A stretch of DNA of 64,000 nucleotides from Prunella strophiata (taxonomy: Eukaryota > Chordata > Aves > Passeriformes > Prunellidae): contig JAZBQD010000014.1 in NCBI GenBank assembly GCA_036583965.1, positions 42,375,990-42,439,989 on the forward strand. Reading direction: 5' to 3'. How positions within the stretch are numbered: position 1 is the first letter of the stretch; each line of letters starts with the position of its first letter. The position numbers were made by a program, and so were the translations under genes. Of this stretch, positions 36,901 to 49,900 are shown piece by piece. The notes under the pieces are model-generated. The model was given only the letters and a program-made list of their open reading frames with translations, was not told the origin of the DNA and did not search any database.

Positions 36901-38294
36901 TCAGTTGAAATCAAAAGCTCAGAAACTTCCTGAATGCTCCATGTTTGGGGGCTGGTATGTGAAAAAGAAGTTGAGCACTCCTTGAAATTGAGTAAAGAAC
37001 AGAATTAACTGGAAAATTAGAAGCCCCGAATGAAAAGACAGGAATGAAGTTCAGCACTGAATTTTGGGGCAGCGTTCATATGCAGGTTTTTCCTAGCTGC
37101 TTATGTAATTCTAGTATGGCATCTTGCTTTCATAGATACCCTGTAGCTCTCCAAATTGCAGAAATTACATGCCTCTTCAGGGCATGCAGTTCCTATACTG
37201 GATCTTATTCAGTGAATGAATTAGAGCTGGAGACTGGGTGTGTGTTTTGGTTTTTTTGTTTTGTTTTACAAGTGTTGAACTGAGCCTCTGAAGGCCAGTG
37301 GAATTAAGGTGGGTGTGGAGGGTGTAGTGATGACAAAACCCCCAAACCAAACAAAGAACCACGCCCCCACAGCAAACATGTCTGGAATTAAAAGGAATGA
37401 AGAGTTCTCTCACAGCAAAAGTTAATATCTAATGTGGATTTTTCTTAAAGCTGATTCACTACATTATCCACTTATGTGGCACTTCAGTTGAAATTTCCTA
37501 TTTCAGTGGCTGATAATGTGTTATTGTTCTGTGTGTGTGTTTTATCTGATATAGTGCAGCCTTAATAGGAGAGCATTTAGCTGATCAGGGAAAAACAATA
37601 AATCGCTATTTCCATCAAACAGAAGGGTGAAATAGCCTTCAGTTCCCTTTTCTTGAAAATTCATTTGTAAAACTTTAGATATGTTACTTTTTTTTGTGGG
37701 AATCTGTCATCTGCTGACTGCAACAAGAGAGATGTGTTATAACCACTGTTTGCTTTTTGCGTTACCAGTTTTATATTTTGGGGGAGACACAATGCAACAA
37801 ACTTCCTGTTGAATAGAATTAAGAAATAAAATGTTAGAACAATATAAAATGTAGTGGATGTTTGCATTTTGTCATGCTTTTCAGTGTGTTATCGACATTA
37901 ATCCTACATAGAATCCAAAGCAATGTACCAGCTACTAAGAAAAATTTGCTTTATCCTAGCCAAAATCAGGACACATTAGTATAAAATCAGTTACCTAAAA
38001 GGAATTGAAAGACCAGAAAATGAAGGTAACTTGATGTAGAATGCATTAAATGCTTTTCCTTTTTTAAACACACTTCTGGGTTATATTCTTGTTTCCTTTA
38101 GATTTTTCCTGAAATAGCAATCTGCTTATATAAAACAAAATACTTAGTGTATGGATAATGTGTCCAAATGCATTCTTACTGTGAACAAATTGGGATTTTG
38201 TGTGCTTCTGTAAGCTACTATGATTGTGAATAAAAGTTATTAGGGCTTCTCTTAGCTTATTACCAAGTTTGTAATAAGAACAATAATTTTTCAG

Positions 38295-38372
38295 ACCCAG
38301 GCTTCATGTCCTATTGATCGCAGACCATTTCAAGCAGTGTGCAGGCTGGATGCATTGGATAAGCAGATAAAG
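38295..38372 (+). CDS. SCAF11: SCAF11 exon 4, end of RING (Asp ligand)
   Basis: Residues 73-98, starting TQASCPIDRRPFQAV. C77 and D80 complete the RING with a CxxD pair in place of the usual CxxC; the human protein has the same CPID. Acceptor TTTTCAG, donor GTATGT, phase 0 on both sides. Confidence 0.93.
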
Positions 38373-40099
38373 GTATGTTCCAGACTTATTTTCTTAAATA
38401 ACTTCCCTTGTAGGAATATCCAAGTTATGCTGCAGGCTTTTAGTCGTATAAAATGAAATGTGTTGTGTTAAATAAGCTTTCCTAACAAAGTAATTACTGT
38501 TTCAATGTTTCTATTACATTTTTGAAGCTAGGAATCATTCCTAATTATTTTTTCAGAGCAAGTATTTACCACAGTAATAATAATCATAAAGCTGCTGTGG
38601 CTACTTTCTGGTATCTTTGAGCATTCATGATATACCCAAGAATAGAAGTATAGTAATTGGTCTCAATGTGTTTTTTAAACTAGGTTTTGTAAACAAATGC
38701 TATACCAATTATCCTGCAATATTGCCTTTTTTTTAAGCTGAGGTGAATATTCTGTGTTCACAGTCTCCAATTCCCAGACAAAACCACATAAAGGCAAGAG
38801 GAATCAATTAATGTTAAACGTTGTTCAACCAAAATCTCAATTTTTTTCAGTTTCGAGTTCTTTTTAAAAATACTGACATGGAGAGTAGTTTATCAAGTAG
38901 GAAAAAACCTCTTCTGATAGTTGATCTTGAAAATGCATATAGAAAGATGCTGATAATTCCATGTACAATTTGGAAATTTTGTGATGAAATTATAAGTAGT
39001 TCATAAGCTGCTGGTCTTGCACTTTGTGACATTTAGAAAACAGGCTTCCACTACTCATTTCTTGTACTTCTGGAGGCCCAGGCAGTCACCTGTAAAGGAG
39101 CCATGCTGGCACCTAGAGATGCTTCCCTCTCATAGGAAACCGTCTTGCGTATTTTGTCTTCTTTATTTCTGAAGAATCAAGGAAGCAGTTGAAATGGGAT
39201 AAACTGAAGTTTACATTTGGAAAAGTGTAAAGGTTGTATCAAAACACAATTTGAAATATTGTCTGTTCACAGAATTGCAGTGTAAACAGGTGGGCAGAGA
39301 AAAATGTCCTTCCCTGAAAAAGAGCCACTGGAGCCGTAGGAATAGATGGAATGTGTACCGAGATATACAGACACAGTGGTCAGCATCATCAGTGGTGCTA
39401 TTAGGAGACTGGCAGCTTTCTCTTTGTGATATTCAGAATTAGAATGCTAATATGTTAGGGGGGGTTGCATAAAAAGCCAGATTTTGGGGATGAGGAAGTA
39501 CAAAGTTTCTAATGCAAACAATTGCAAGGTAGCCATTGAAGCAATTTCACAGTGTGAAATAAAAGTTGTATTGCTCTCAGTGTTTGTGAGATGTGAAGAA
39601 AACTCAGTTGTATAAAACATATAAGTTATTTTACTCTAAAAGAAAATTGGGTGTATTTAATTATGAGGAAGCATATTAAGTTGAGTGGTAGTTCAGCATT
39701 TTCCCAAGGTGACTCTTGTGTATTCTGAAGAACCAACTTAGTTTTAAAAAACTTAGCTTATAGATTCTTAATGGAAACTAGTGCATAGCTCTGGGACACT
39801 TGCCATGGCAGACAGAATGTTCAGGGCCTTTTTCATCCTGTGAACTTAGAATGCATCTCAGGCATTGTCAATAGCATATCAAGGTGTAGGCTTTTACTGT
39901 TTTATGAAAAACAAATGAAAAAAAATCTCCAAACTGTGAAATCAAAGTCATACCTATTTCAAAAGAAGTAAGATTTGAAATATTTTCTAGTCCTTCTGTT
40001 TGAGTTTAATTTCTGCACAGACCTGAAGAGACTTTGTATGAATTTAAAGCCCAAGTGTCATGACATTCTAGATTGGATTGATTCTATTTTACAACACAG
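38373..40099 (+). other. SCAF11: SCAF11 intron 4
   Basis: A 1.7-kb AT-rich intron in which I see no gene, RNA or recognisable mobile element. Confidence 0.75.
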
Positions 40100-40194
40100 G
40101 TTCAGATTACGAAACAGCTAAGGAGGGAGGAAGAGGAAAACTGTGCCTGCAATAAGGAAACTTACAGCCATGTGAAGATGGGAAGTTTTGTGAG
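40100..40194 (+). CDS. SCAF11: SCAF11 exon 5
   Basis: Starts VQITKQLRREEEENCACNKE, aligning with human VQVKKQLRE just after the RING; the rest is poorly conserved. Acceptor CACAG, donor GTTGGT (weaker than consensus), ends after two bases of a codon. Confidence 0.82.
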
Positions 40195-41228
40195 GTTGGT
40201 TGGTCATGTAATTTCAAGCATTTGAATTGGAATATTCAAAAGAAATAAAATCAACTGGTTTAACATGTACAGCCTGAAAATTTTGTAAATTATTTTTGTT
40301 TTAAAATATGTTAGTTTTCACGAGTGGTAGTTTAATTTTGCTTTTATCATTGCTGTAATTCCCACTTAAATAGTTAAAATAGCCAGGAAAAAGTAAAGAG
40401 CAATGTGTTTCTTGCACTGAGCTCTGTGAAAGTTATATTTTTTAAGCAATTCTGACAAATTTTACATTCATTTGAAGTATGACTACATCAAATTCTAACA
40501 ATATAAATATTTTTCTTTGTTTCTCTAAACAAACATCCACTTTATTGCATGTTATCATGAGCACTGGTGATGTTCCTCTTCTGTAAAACATAGTTGTAGT
40601 CAAGAACTGATTTTATTCTAGTAAGCTTGAGAGGGAACATTTCTGTTGTTATATGGAAATAACATAAAATTTTGGTAAACTTTATCTTGGTAACATTTGC
40701 TGCATTGTATAAGGGGAAGCTCAGGATCACACAGATGAATTTTGCTAAATAGTGCTTATCTAAAGTCAGTGTTTAATGGAATGTATAAAAAATATAGAGT
40801 TCTTTATGTTTAATGTGAAGCAGACTTCATTACAGCAAAGATAACTGGAGGTAAATTACCTTTTTTAACTCATAAGAAAATAAGATTCACCATTCTGAAT
40901 CAACACTGACTGATATTCTTAAAAGGAAGCAGGCTATAACATCTTTCACATGCCATTTCATGGCATGAAATCAAACAAAACTGAGCATTCTGATTTAATA
41001 CAGGATATTAACTTTTGTATAAATTGGTTTTCTGTTTTTTTCTGCTTAAGCTATTTGAAGCACTATGGCTTTTGAGATACAAAAGATTATATTCATGATG
41101 CAAGTTCAAGTTTTAATAGCAGTTAGAACGTGGTTTATGTGTACAAAATAAAAATATCTTTAAATAAGAGAGGATTTTGTTTGGATGCCTAGGATCTGCT
41201 TTTTTAATGTCTTTTATTGATCTTGCAG
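40195..41228 (+). other. SCAF11: SCAF11 intron 5
   Basis: About 1 kb, AT-rich, with no supported internal feature. Confidence 0.7.
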
Positions 41229-41296
41229 AAGAGCTGTATATCCAGACAGAGGGCCTGTAACAATAAAATTAAGCAGAATTGTGAAGAAAAAATACA
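41229..41296 (+). CDS. SCAF11: SCAF11 exon 6
   Basis: Encodes roughly residues 130-153 (RRAVYPDRGPVTIKLSRIVK), aligning loosely with the human stretch after CIRRKAI. The exon is supported by TCTTGCAG and GTAAGT splice sites and by phase compatibility with both neighbours more than by sequence identity. Confidence 0.72.
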
Positions 41297-41927
41297 GTAA
41301 GTTGGTATTTGCCAGAATTGCTGTGTTTTATTACAGAACTCTAGAATACCTTTTCTTGATGAGCCAATTTAATTTGAAAATTTCTTACATTTGTATATAA
41401 AACTCAAATTCCAAGTGGTAGAAGTGTGGAACTTCTAGGGCAGAATTGCAATATGTGAAACTCCTGTTTTTGTATTACTAGAAAACTGCCTCTTCAATTT
41501 CAGTCACAACTCAAATGGATGTGGTTTCAGCCTCAAGTAATTTTCTGCATCAGGCAGCTGGGCAACAGCTAATGACTAGCTTCTATTCACAGAAGTTTTT
41601 TTTTTTTGGTGAGAGTTCAAACACAAGCAACACTTAGCTGGGTTTTGGGGTTGCTGTTCTGAGGGTCTTATTCAATAACAGTTGTTTGGTAAGTCTATTC
41701 ATAACTTAGGAAATTAAGAAAATACCTGAAGAGGTAAAAACTGCTTGGTAGCTAAAAAGCTATTGTGAAGGTGTGTGCATTTTCATTTTACTCAGTTTGT
41801 ATGTAAACATTGTAAATGCACTCTAGATACGCATTTTGTTAACCTCCCATTGCATTAATGATTTTGATGAACAATCAAAAACTAATATGCTAAAGTTAAG
41901 ATCAAAGTTTTGTTCCTTGTTCCACAG
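41297..41927 (+). other. SCAF11: SCAF11 intron 6
   Basis: About 630 bp with no supported internal feature. Confidence 0.7.
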
Positions 41928-41983
41928 GTAATATTTTGCATGACAAACAAAACAAGAAAGCTTTCTCTGTGAAGATAAACAAG
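41928..41983 (+). CDS. SCAF11: SCAF11 exon 7
   Basis: Residues 153-171, ending KAFSVKINK; the KINK motif and the following proline in exon 8 match human. Acceptor TCCACAG, donor GTTGGT, phase 0 at the end. Confidence 0.8.
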
Positions 41984-44356
41984 GTTGGTTCTGATTAGGA
42001 AACATTTGTAAATGCTTTCTTTTTTTAGAGCATTTTTAAGGCTACCTTCCTGCTTATTTTTAAGGTTAACTTCTATTTGTTAATTTTGGTATGATTCAAA
42101 CTCTTTCATTTTGTCTGTTTTTGTCTTGAAGAAATTAGAATATAGTGCCAGGTTATATGAGCTTCTTTCTCACATTAAAATTATTTTTGTGGTGGTAAAT
42201 ATTTTCCTTTAGATTAGGCTATTACATTATAAGATACTGAACCTGGTTTTCATCCATCTCCTTTCATCCAAAGGAAGATGGTTTCATGTACAAGCTATCA
42301 GCCAAGCACCATTATATGAAGGTTTTCATTTTTTTCAATGAAATATATAGACGTAATCAGCCAAGTAATTTATGTGAATCTGGCATAGACATTATGGTTT
42401 GCATCAAACTGGTTTTTTTTAAATGTGAGATTTCTGTCAAGAACGTTTCTGTTTCCAGGTTTCTTATTCATAAATCTTAGCCTGTAAACACAGGATCACC
42501 AGATGCCAGATTTATAAGGAGCTGTAAAAGCTCTCGTTTGATTTCTGCCATCCCTCCTTTCAAAAATACTTTGTGTCTCTGAGACACAAGTTTTTGATCA
42601 GTGCTTTCTTACTCATAGTTGTACCTGTAAATGAATGTGCATGAAAAAATTTTAGGCCATAAATTTAATTCTGCAGTTCAAATGCCATCATTTGCCATCA
42701 TTCTGTCTTACCTGAAGTTTGAATATTTGGAGAAAAAAGCTTTGTTCAAGTCCCTGTTCTGGCTACTGCTTTGTTTCATGTATTATGGGGCACATCCTGT
42801 GTATTTCAGCAGCTGATGGCCTGAATTCCAACTTCTGTTTGGTGCTCATTACACCATAGTTGTCAGGGATATTAACTCCAGGTTGCCCCTTCTAAGTCAG
42901 GTTTTTGGAAATTTGGGTTCTGTTGCCCTGTAAACTTAAAGTACCTTTCACTGCATTTAGGGGGTTTTGAACTGGAAAGATTGGGCTTAACAGTAGATCA
43001 GCCACTAATGTGACTTCATGGCTGGGGAATGCTTTCATTCTTAGTTTTACTGATTTATGGTGAAAGTGTTTAAGAGCATGAATGTCTCAAATAGTACCTG
43101 TAGCAAAAAAAAAAAAGGTACATAAACAAAAGTAGAACATTAAAAACCTTCAGGAGGAAGCACAGGACTCAATTATCCAAGAAATGTTCAAAATTTAAAA
43201 GTAAGCCATGATGTACTAGCAACTACTTCATAAGGCTATTTGTGGAACATCTGGATAACTCTTTTAATTGGCAAGAGAAAGGTTAATATTGAAAATTTAT
43301 ATTATTCTTAAAATGAAAACTTAAACCCAACAGTTTTTTAGGCAAAACTTAAAATTTGTACACTGATAAAATAGGGCATTTTCCCTGCAGAAGCAGCTCT
43401 GTGGGCCAAGGTTTGATGGAGCATACAGATAATGACTACATATTGAGACATGCTCTTATACATCCCACTACAAAGTTTATTTTTCTTTTTTTCTGAATTA
43501 AAATTATGGGAGTATTATAAATTCCTGTTCTAAAATACCAGTCCTAGAGAATGAACAGGAAAGTTTTAGTCAGATTTGAGGTGGCATGAGCCCTTTAGGT
43601 GCCTATGACAAAAATGGATCAGTGTAGCTATATATTAGTGTGGGAAGAGTATCTGGAGGAGTGTTGGTGGTTTGTTGATGGGGTTTGGTTTTTCCCCTGC
43701 AGCCAGTGCAGTGCCCGGCAGCAGAGCTCCCTGCATGCCTGCAAATGGCAATGGGCCAGCACACAGAGCATGGCTGGGCCTTGGTAGCAACATAAATTGG
43801 TGGTGGTGGTGGTGTCTTTGGAAATACCAAGTGGGTTCTGAGTGTTGTGCCTCTGTGTGAGGGCCCAGTAACTAGACACACCAGACAATCTTCATATTCC
43901 ATAATCCTACCTGAGGGCAAAGGAGAATCCCATCTAGCCTCATTAGGTTTTCTTGTCACTTGAAACAAAACATTTGGTGAATTGCTGTGCAGGGGTGTGA
44001 AGGTGCTTGAGCTGTACTTACTGTGGTGCATTAGGTAGCAGAATTGTGCAATAGTGAAGATCAGGCTTATTTATTCATAATGTCTGTGTGGAGCATTAAA
44101 GATTTTGCTTTATATAAAATATGAAGTTTATCTGCAAAGAGCAGTTGTCGAAGACTTAGAGGCTGAATAGAGAAAATTTGTTCTCTGTAACTGCAAATAT
44201 CTACATATACCTATGAAGCTATTATGGTGTCTGCTTTTTATGAACTAAAGTTCATAAAGTCTTGCTGACCTAATTTAATTTCAGGGCATCTTCATGTATT
44301 TAGTGTTAATTATTTTATTTTGGGTGTCTTTAATTCATAATTTATTTTTTGTGTAG
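41984..44356 (+). other. SCAF11: SCAF11 intron 7
   Basis: A 2.4-kb intron. A short GGT repeat lies at 43799-43814 within a locally GC-richer patch (about 43650-44010) whose origin I do not recognise. No gene is supported. Confidence 0.65.
43799..43814. repeat. (GGT)n microsatellite
   Basis: Five GGT units inside the GC-richer patch of intron 7. Confidence 0.85.
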
Positions 44357-44463
44357 CCCAGAAGACAGACCTGCTTGAATGAGCGCATCAGAACTAATTT
44401 CTTCAGCACACTTCTGGCTGGTGGTAGCAGTGAAGAATCTTTTTTCAGCTGTAGAAATGACTG
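44357..44463 (+). CDS. SCAF11: SCAF11 exon 8
   Basis: Residues 172-207 (PRRQTCLNERIRTNFFSTLL then an SSEESFFS stretch), matching the human NFFS and GESSF landmarks. Acceptor TGTAG, donor GTTAGT; ends after two bases of a codon. Confidence 0.85.
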
Positions 44464-45367
44464 GTTAGTGCTTCATATAAATTGATGGGTAACTGTATTG
44501 TAGATTCTGAAGTTCCTTCTGCTCCTACATGTATACTGCCTTGAAATATTTTGAAGATTAGCAGAGTTCATTGATGAAGAGCAGTTAAAGGATAAACACA
44601 AACATTTTAATATGAGTACTGTTAAGGGCACACCCCAATTTCTGTCATGTGCTCAGCATCAGAAGCACACACTTGAGTATTTTAATCTCATTGATTTAAC
44701 AAGTTTTATTTTTAGTTCATGAGTTGATGCCTTGATAGGAAAGGCTTAGCCCTTTTACTACAACAGCAGTTACTGAAAAGGTTAATGGTAAATATCCTGG
44801 TTTGTGTCAGAAACAATCTTCATTGATGTTGTTCTTTGATTCCAGGAGGAATACTTTAAACATCCATGAAGGAATTTTACGTTAAGCAAAATACTTAATT
44901 AAGCCTAATACTTAAGAACAGATATATGAATAAATTGTTCATTGAATAGATGGAAGAAAAAGAACAGTGTAAAAGAATGCTATTTGGATAATATGGCCTA
45001 ATTTAAAAAAAAAAAAAAGCACTATGTCTGTATGTTTTTGACAGTCTGTAAAAGATTAATTTTTTGCCATGCATGCAACAGAATTTATTTGTCAAGGATG
45101 CAAAGTTTCTCCATCCTTCAACTTTTCAGCAGACACACTTCATCTCCTGTTTTCCCTTCCATCTGCTTTATTTACTTAGGACTTCTTTTATGTTTGCTGA
45201 GACTGTGTTTTTCCTCTGAGCAATAACCAACGCATAGTTTAATCATGACTGTTGAAAATTCTAATACAGTTAAATTAAAGTCATTGGTAGGAGCAGTTAC
45301 TGAAATACAAAATTATCATAGTAAAAAGTTACTTTTTATAACTTCTTGTATGAAATTTGTCTTTCAG
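44464..45367 (+). other. SCAF11: SCAF11 intron 8
   Basis: About 900 bp, AT-rich, with a run of 14 A near 45005. No supported internal feature. Confidence 0.7.
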
Positions 45368-45457
45368 TACAGAATTCACAGAAGTCAATTCAGGGATCAG
45401 ACAGAAGAGACAAGAACTGGAATTGTCCTGTTCATCTCTGATTGCTAGAGTTGAAAG
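45368..45457 (+). CDS. SCAF11: SCAF11 exon 9
   Basis: Residues 207-237. CTEFTEVNSGIRQKRQELEL matches human CTEFIEAS...IRQKRHELEL closely, one of the best-conserved parts between the RING and exon 11. Acceptor CTTTCAG, donor GTCTGT. Confidence 0.9.
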
Positions 45458-46794
45458 GTCTGTGTTTTGGATTCATAGTGGTTCTTCATACTTCAGGTTT
45501 GGAGTTTGATTAATTCAAATTGGTCTTTAGATAGAATATCATTTTCATGAGACTGAATAGTGTTTGCATTTAACTTGTTAATTTTTTGTGTATTTGCTGC
45601 TTGGTGTTTTTATGTCAATAGATTCTTTTCTGTATGGTTTAATACTTTTTTGGTACTTGTGACAAGCATAGTAACTCCACTGACTTGTGCGTCTTAACAT
45701 GTCACCTTTTCACAGAAATGTGTGTTTGAATATGTTTTCTATTTGGAAGTTAATATTCAATGAGCTTTTAAAATGATTTCTGTCCCCTGATATCAGACTA
45801 TGCTTGCTTTAACATCAGTCTGATTCCCCACACCACCCTCTACCCTACTTTCATGGGTTGGTTCTATCACTTTTTCTGTAATCATTTATTAAAAAAATCC
45901 TGTTTGCATCTAAAAAGAGCTAACAGGAGTTGTATCAAGTGAAACAGAGAACATAAAATAATTCTATAGGGTTTTTTTGTCAGAGAGCAGATATGTGTTA
46001 AAGCATGCCCTAAGGATGTTTTTGTGAGTATAAAGCAGAATCATAAAAATAACTGATTTTAAAATAACACAATAAGAAATTGGTTCTATGATGTTAATTT
46101 CATTACATATCTCTTTGCTCTTTTTGGTATTAAAAAAAAGATTAAAGTTAAAATTGCAAGTGAAGAGTTTTTAAATTATAATAAAAAATTGCATCTAGGA
46201 TTGAAATAACAAATTTATTATATGTACATTTTCTTAGGAGAAGTTTCATTCCTACTCAGCAATAATGCAGAAATTGTAGATCTCTAATTAAACTCTGTTT
46301 TTGACCAAGGTTTTTTGAGGGAGTCTGAATAATTTTTTTTGTTTGTTTGTTTGTTTTTCTGTATGAAGAAAAAAAATAAAAGGAGTATTTTCTAAATTCT
46401 CATGTAGACTATTTCTCATTTTTCTGCAGAAAAGGTTGCTGTTCTGCTGAAGTACTAAATCAGCACTCAGACCCTATTTTTTAGTGCTGTAACCTACTAC
46501 TTTGGACTGGACTATTACTGTTCTATATTTGACTTTAAAGAAAGCCAGATGTATATCACTTTAACATAACATACCTTGTTCAAACAGTTTTAATAGATTA
46601 GGCAGTAAAATTAATCTGAAATTAAATATGACGAGGAAAGTTTTGTTCACTGTCAGCTTTGTGTTTCTCTCCAGCTCTGATGAAGTTAAAAGGATTGTAG
46701 TTGCCTAATGTATTTTGGTTTTGTGCATAGTTTCCAAGACTTGCTGCAAACACCTAAAAAAACTAATGTTACTGCTTTTGCTTTTACTTTGCAG
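45458..46794 (+). other. SCAF11: SCAF11 intron 9
   Basis: About 1.3 kb, AT-rich, holding a (TTTG)n repeat at about 46333-46357 and nothing else supported. Confidence 0.7.
46333..46357. repeat. (TTTG)n microsatellite
   Basis: A short T run followed by about four TTTG units in intron 9. Confidence 0.8.
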
Positions 46795-46901
46795 TGTTCC
46801 TTTAATATCTTATGGAGCTGAAGCTGAGACCTTTCTTCTCACTTCTTCTGCAGTGGCTGGAAGAGTTCTTCCAACAAATATCAGGCCTTTGGAAAACTTT
46901 G
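46795..46901 (+). CDS. SCAF11: SCAF11 exon 10
   Basis: Residues 237-273. SVPLISYGAEAETFLLTSSA, then RVLPTNIRPLENF, aligns without gaps to human IPWNVETEVLPLISSVLPRT and on to FEHFG. Acceptor TTTGCAG, donor GTAAAC; one base of the next codon is left. Confidence 0.88.
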
Positions 46902-49900
46902 GTAAACTTTTTTTTTGTAAGTTTTCTTTATAGCTCATGTGGAGTATTGTTAAAATATGATTATCAGAAATCAGAGTTAGTTACACTTAATGGGGGAAAA
47001 AAAAAATGTTTTGATGCAGTTTGGTACTATTTCAAAGTCAGCTACTTAATTTTTGAAATTGGAATACAGAACATAAATCATCCACCTCAAAGCTGGTATA
47101 ACTTATTATTTTGAAGATTAAATTAATAAGTATTTATGTAACTTAATTCCATTTCTAGTTGTAGCAGTTTTTTCCGTTCATGTTCTTCTTTCTTCATTTC
47201 CCATTGTTCAAGGATAAATCTTATTTTGATGCATTATGAATGGCATATTTCAGAGGTATATTGTGCAGTGTGAGGAACAAACCTTTCTAGCAAAGAAGAA
47301 CATTAGTCAGGAAGCAGTGAAGTGTATGGATCTCTTTCAGTTTGCCTACAAGCTCTACAGGGCAAAACCTTGCAAAAGTACTGGAGCTCCATGGTCTGTC
47401 AGGAAAGCAGCAGAAGACAAGACATGGAAGGAATTGCCTTCCTCCAGTTACTTTAACAGCCTCTGTCTCCATACTCAGCAAGAATGTAGTTTCTCTTCCA
47501 GAAGGCTGCACAAGTTCAAAGAAGTGGAAGCAAAGGAGTTGTATTTTACAAGGCTTGAGTTAATACCTTCTTTGAATTGGGAATCACACCACTTTCACTT
47601 GTCTAGTAGGCAAAGAGATAGGACAGATTTGGGTCTCCTGTCTTACGAAAATTGTGTGGAAATAAATTGCTGGAAGGAGTTAAGTAGTAGAAGGATCATG
47701 AAAAAGTTGCATTCATATTCTTTATCCTTTTTAAAGATATGTATTTCACCTCCACATTTCCCAGTGAAAAATTGATAGGTTGCTTCCTCAGGTCTCTGAT
47801 GTTTAGCAGTGCAATGTAACTGATCCTTAACCATTTTGCTTCTAGTAATACACGTTAGCTTGTACCTCTTGACTTCCCTGTCTACTTTTCTACTTCTATA
47901 GTCAAGCTTTTTTGTTAGGATGCACCAGAAGCATTAAAAATTATGTTTAGAACAGAATCTTGTCAGTTGTCTTGATTAGAATTTTGATACTTGTACTGTG
48001 GACAAAGATTGAATTTTAAGATTAGTGCCAACATACTACAGTGTTTTAAGATTCAGAGTTTTAAGTCATCATCACATTTTATTTAAATACTTTCTATTGA
48101 TAAGGAGCATGCAGGAAGTAAGAGTCTTAAAATTTCCAAGTAAAACAAGGGAATGGTGGATATGAAAATGTCCCTTGAGGATTTTAGTGACATTCTGTTG
48201 AGTGAGTGTTCCTACCCAATTTCCTTTTTATATAGCAGCTGAATAAAAGGATGATAAGCATAAGAAAAGGTAAAGAGAAACATAATCTGAATATTGTTAA
48301 AGAGGCACAGCAAATATATATATATACAAAAGGACACCAACTTTTTAAAAAGGTGAAGAAAAGGAGAATGAAGAAAATAAAAAAAAAATATGCAAACTGA
48401 TTCTTTCATTTCTTACTAAATTGTGCCTGAAACATCATAGCATAAGCTTTTTTATTTTCTTTTTATGCTTCTCTCAACTTTTGGTCTCACCTAAAGTATA
48501 CAGTTTTGCATCAGAGTAACAGCTGACACTGGCTTCCAGGGTTGTACAAGGAGGCATACAAATATCAATGATGATCATATAACTGCAGTGTCTGAATCAT
48601 CCCTGTAGCTGCTGCAATTTTAGTAGTCTGTTACCATTAAATAGTCTGTTTTACTAACTTGACCTGAAAATGCTTTAGTGAATCTACAAATACCACTAAG
48701 ATTTATGCTGGCATTGTGCAGTTTTTATGTGATTAAAATATTTTTCAATAAAGAGTCAGTGAGCTGAAAAGCCTTTTATTTGGTCCAAGTCCAAAACTTG
48801 TGAAGCTTTTCTGTTAAAATTTTACAAGTAGTAGGGCATGCTAAAAAAGGGTTTCTGCTTCACATGTAGATTTTAAATGTGCTAGAAAAATAACTTGCCT
48901 TTTAATTCTGTCCAGATTCCCACATTCCCCTTGTATTCTGCTGGGTTTTTTTTTTTTTTTATTGTTGCAAGATGATTTCTTCTCCCTTGAAGAAAATGAT
49001 CACAGCTATTAAAATTTGAAATGTCATGTAACATCTGACTTGATTTCTGGGCTACTGTAATAGGTTTGAAGACATAATTTGTCTGAGACAGCCACCTGTT
49101 GCTGAGTAAGTGCTGCTTAACCACTGTAAAGTTACTTTGTACCAAATTGATTGGTGAGACTGTTAGAGTAGATACCCGAAATAGTGTCAGTCATCCTGAA
49201 ATTCCTCTGGAAGTTCTTTACCATCATGTTATTTTCTTTTGAATACATGGTACCTTCTACACAATTGATGTTGGTTTTCATTTTCTTAAGTGATTATTTG
49301 ATCATTGGACATGCAAAACCCAGAACCAGTACATTTTTTTTTCTATGTTCAGGCAAATTATTGTGTGTTTGCAGGGAAGGCCAGAGGATGTGATTGTAGT
49401 CATGTGCTCTTTTAAAAGCTAGCAAGGTGGTTATGGAATTAATTCTCTTGAGATTATTGCTTGTATTTGATACAGTGATAGGTTTTTTTGTTCTGCTAAC
49501 AAAGTAGTAAGTGGTAGAAAGAGGCTTTTTTGCAGTTTCTTTGCTTTCTTATTCCAATCTTACTTTTCTAAAATATGTTTGTGAATACCAATTAGCCAAA
49601 TATTTTACTATAGCAAAAGCATGGGAAACAATGTACAGAGTTAAAATCACATATTTGGGATGTGAGAGATTTATTGTGTAATCTATAGCAATTAATGTTT
49701 CTTAGTTAGATTGCACTGTTCATGTATGAAATTGAAGCTGTGAAAGAATTCATTTTAACATCCTTGATGCTTCCTGAAATCTACACAAAGTGTGAAACAA
49801 ATTAATGGACATCCCAATAAATTAATTTAGTTCTGAAGTATTACATTCAAGTATATTTACTTAACTATCATTAATCTTTAATTCCTGAGCTGTCCACCAG

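Larger units (their letters stand above)
28645..38294 (+). other. SCAF11: SCAF11 intron 3
   Basis: A 9.65-kb intron that splits the RING domain. It contains the 624-bp tandem duplication (30005-31252) and a CR1 scrap (33866-33940). Nothing else in it could be supported as a gene or RNA. Confidence 0.8.
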
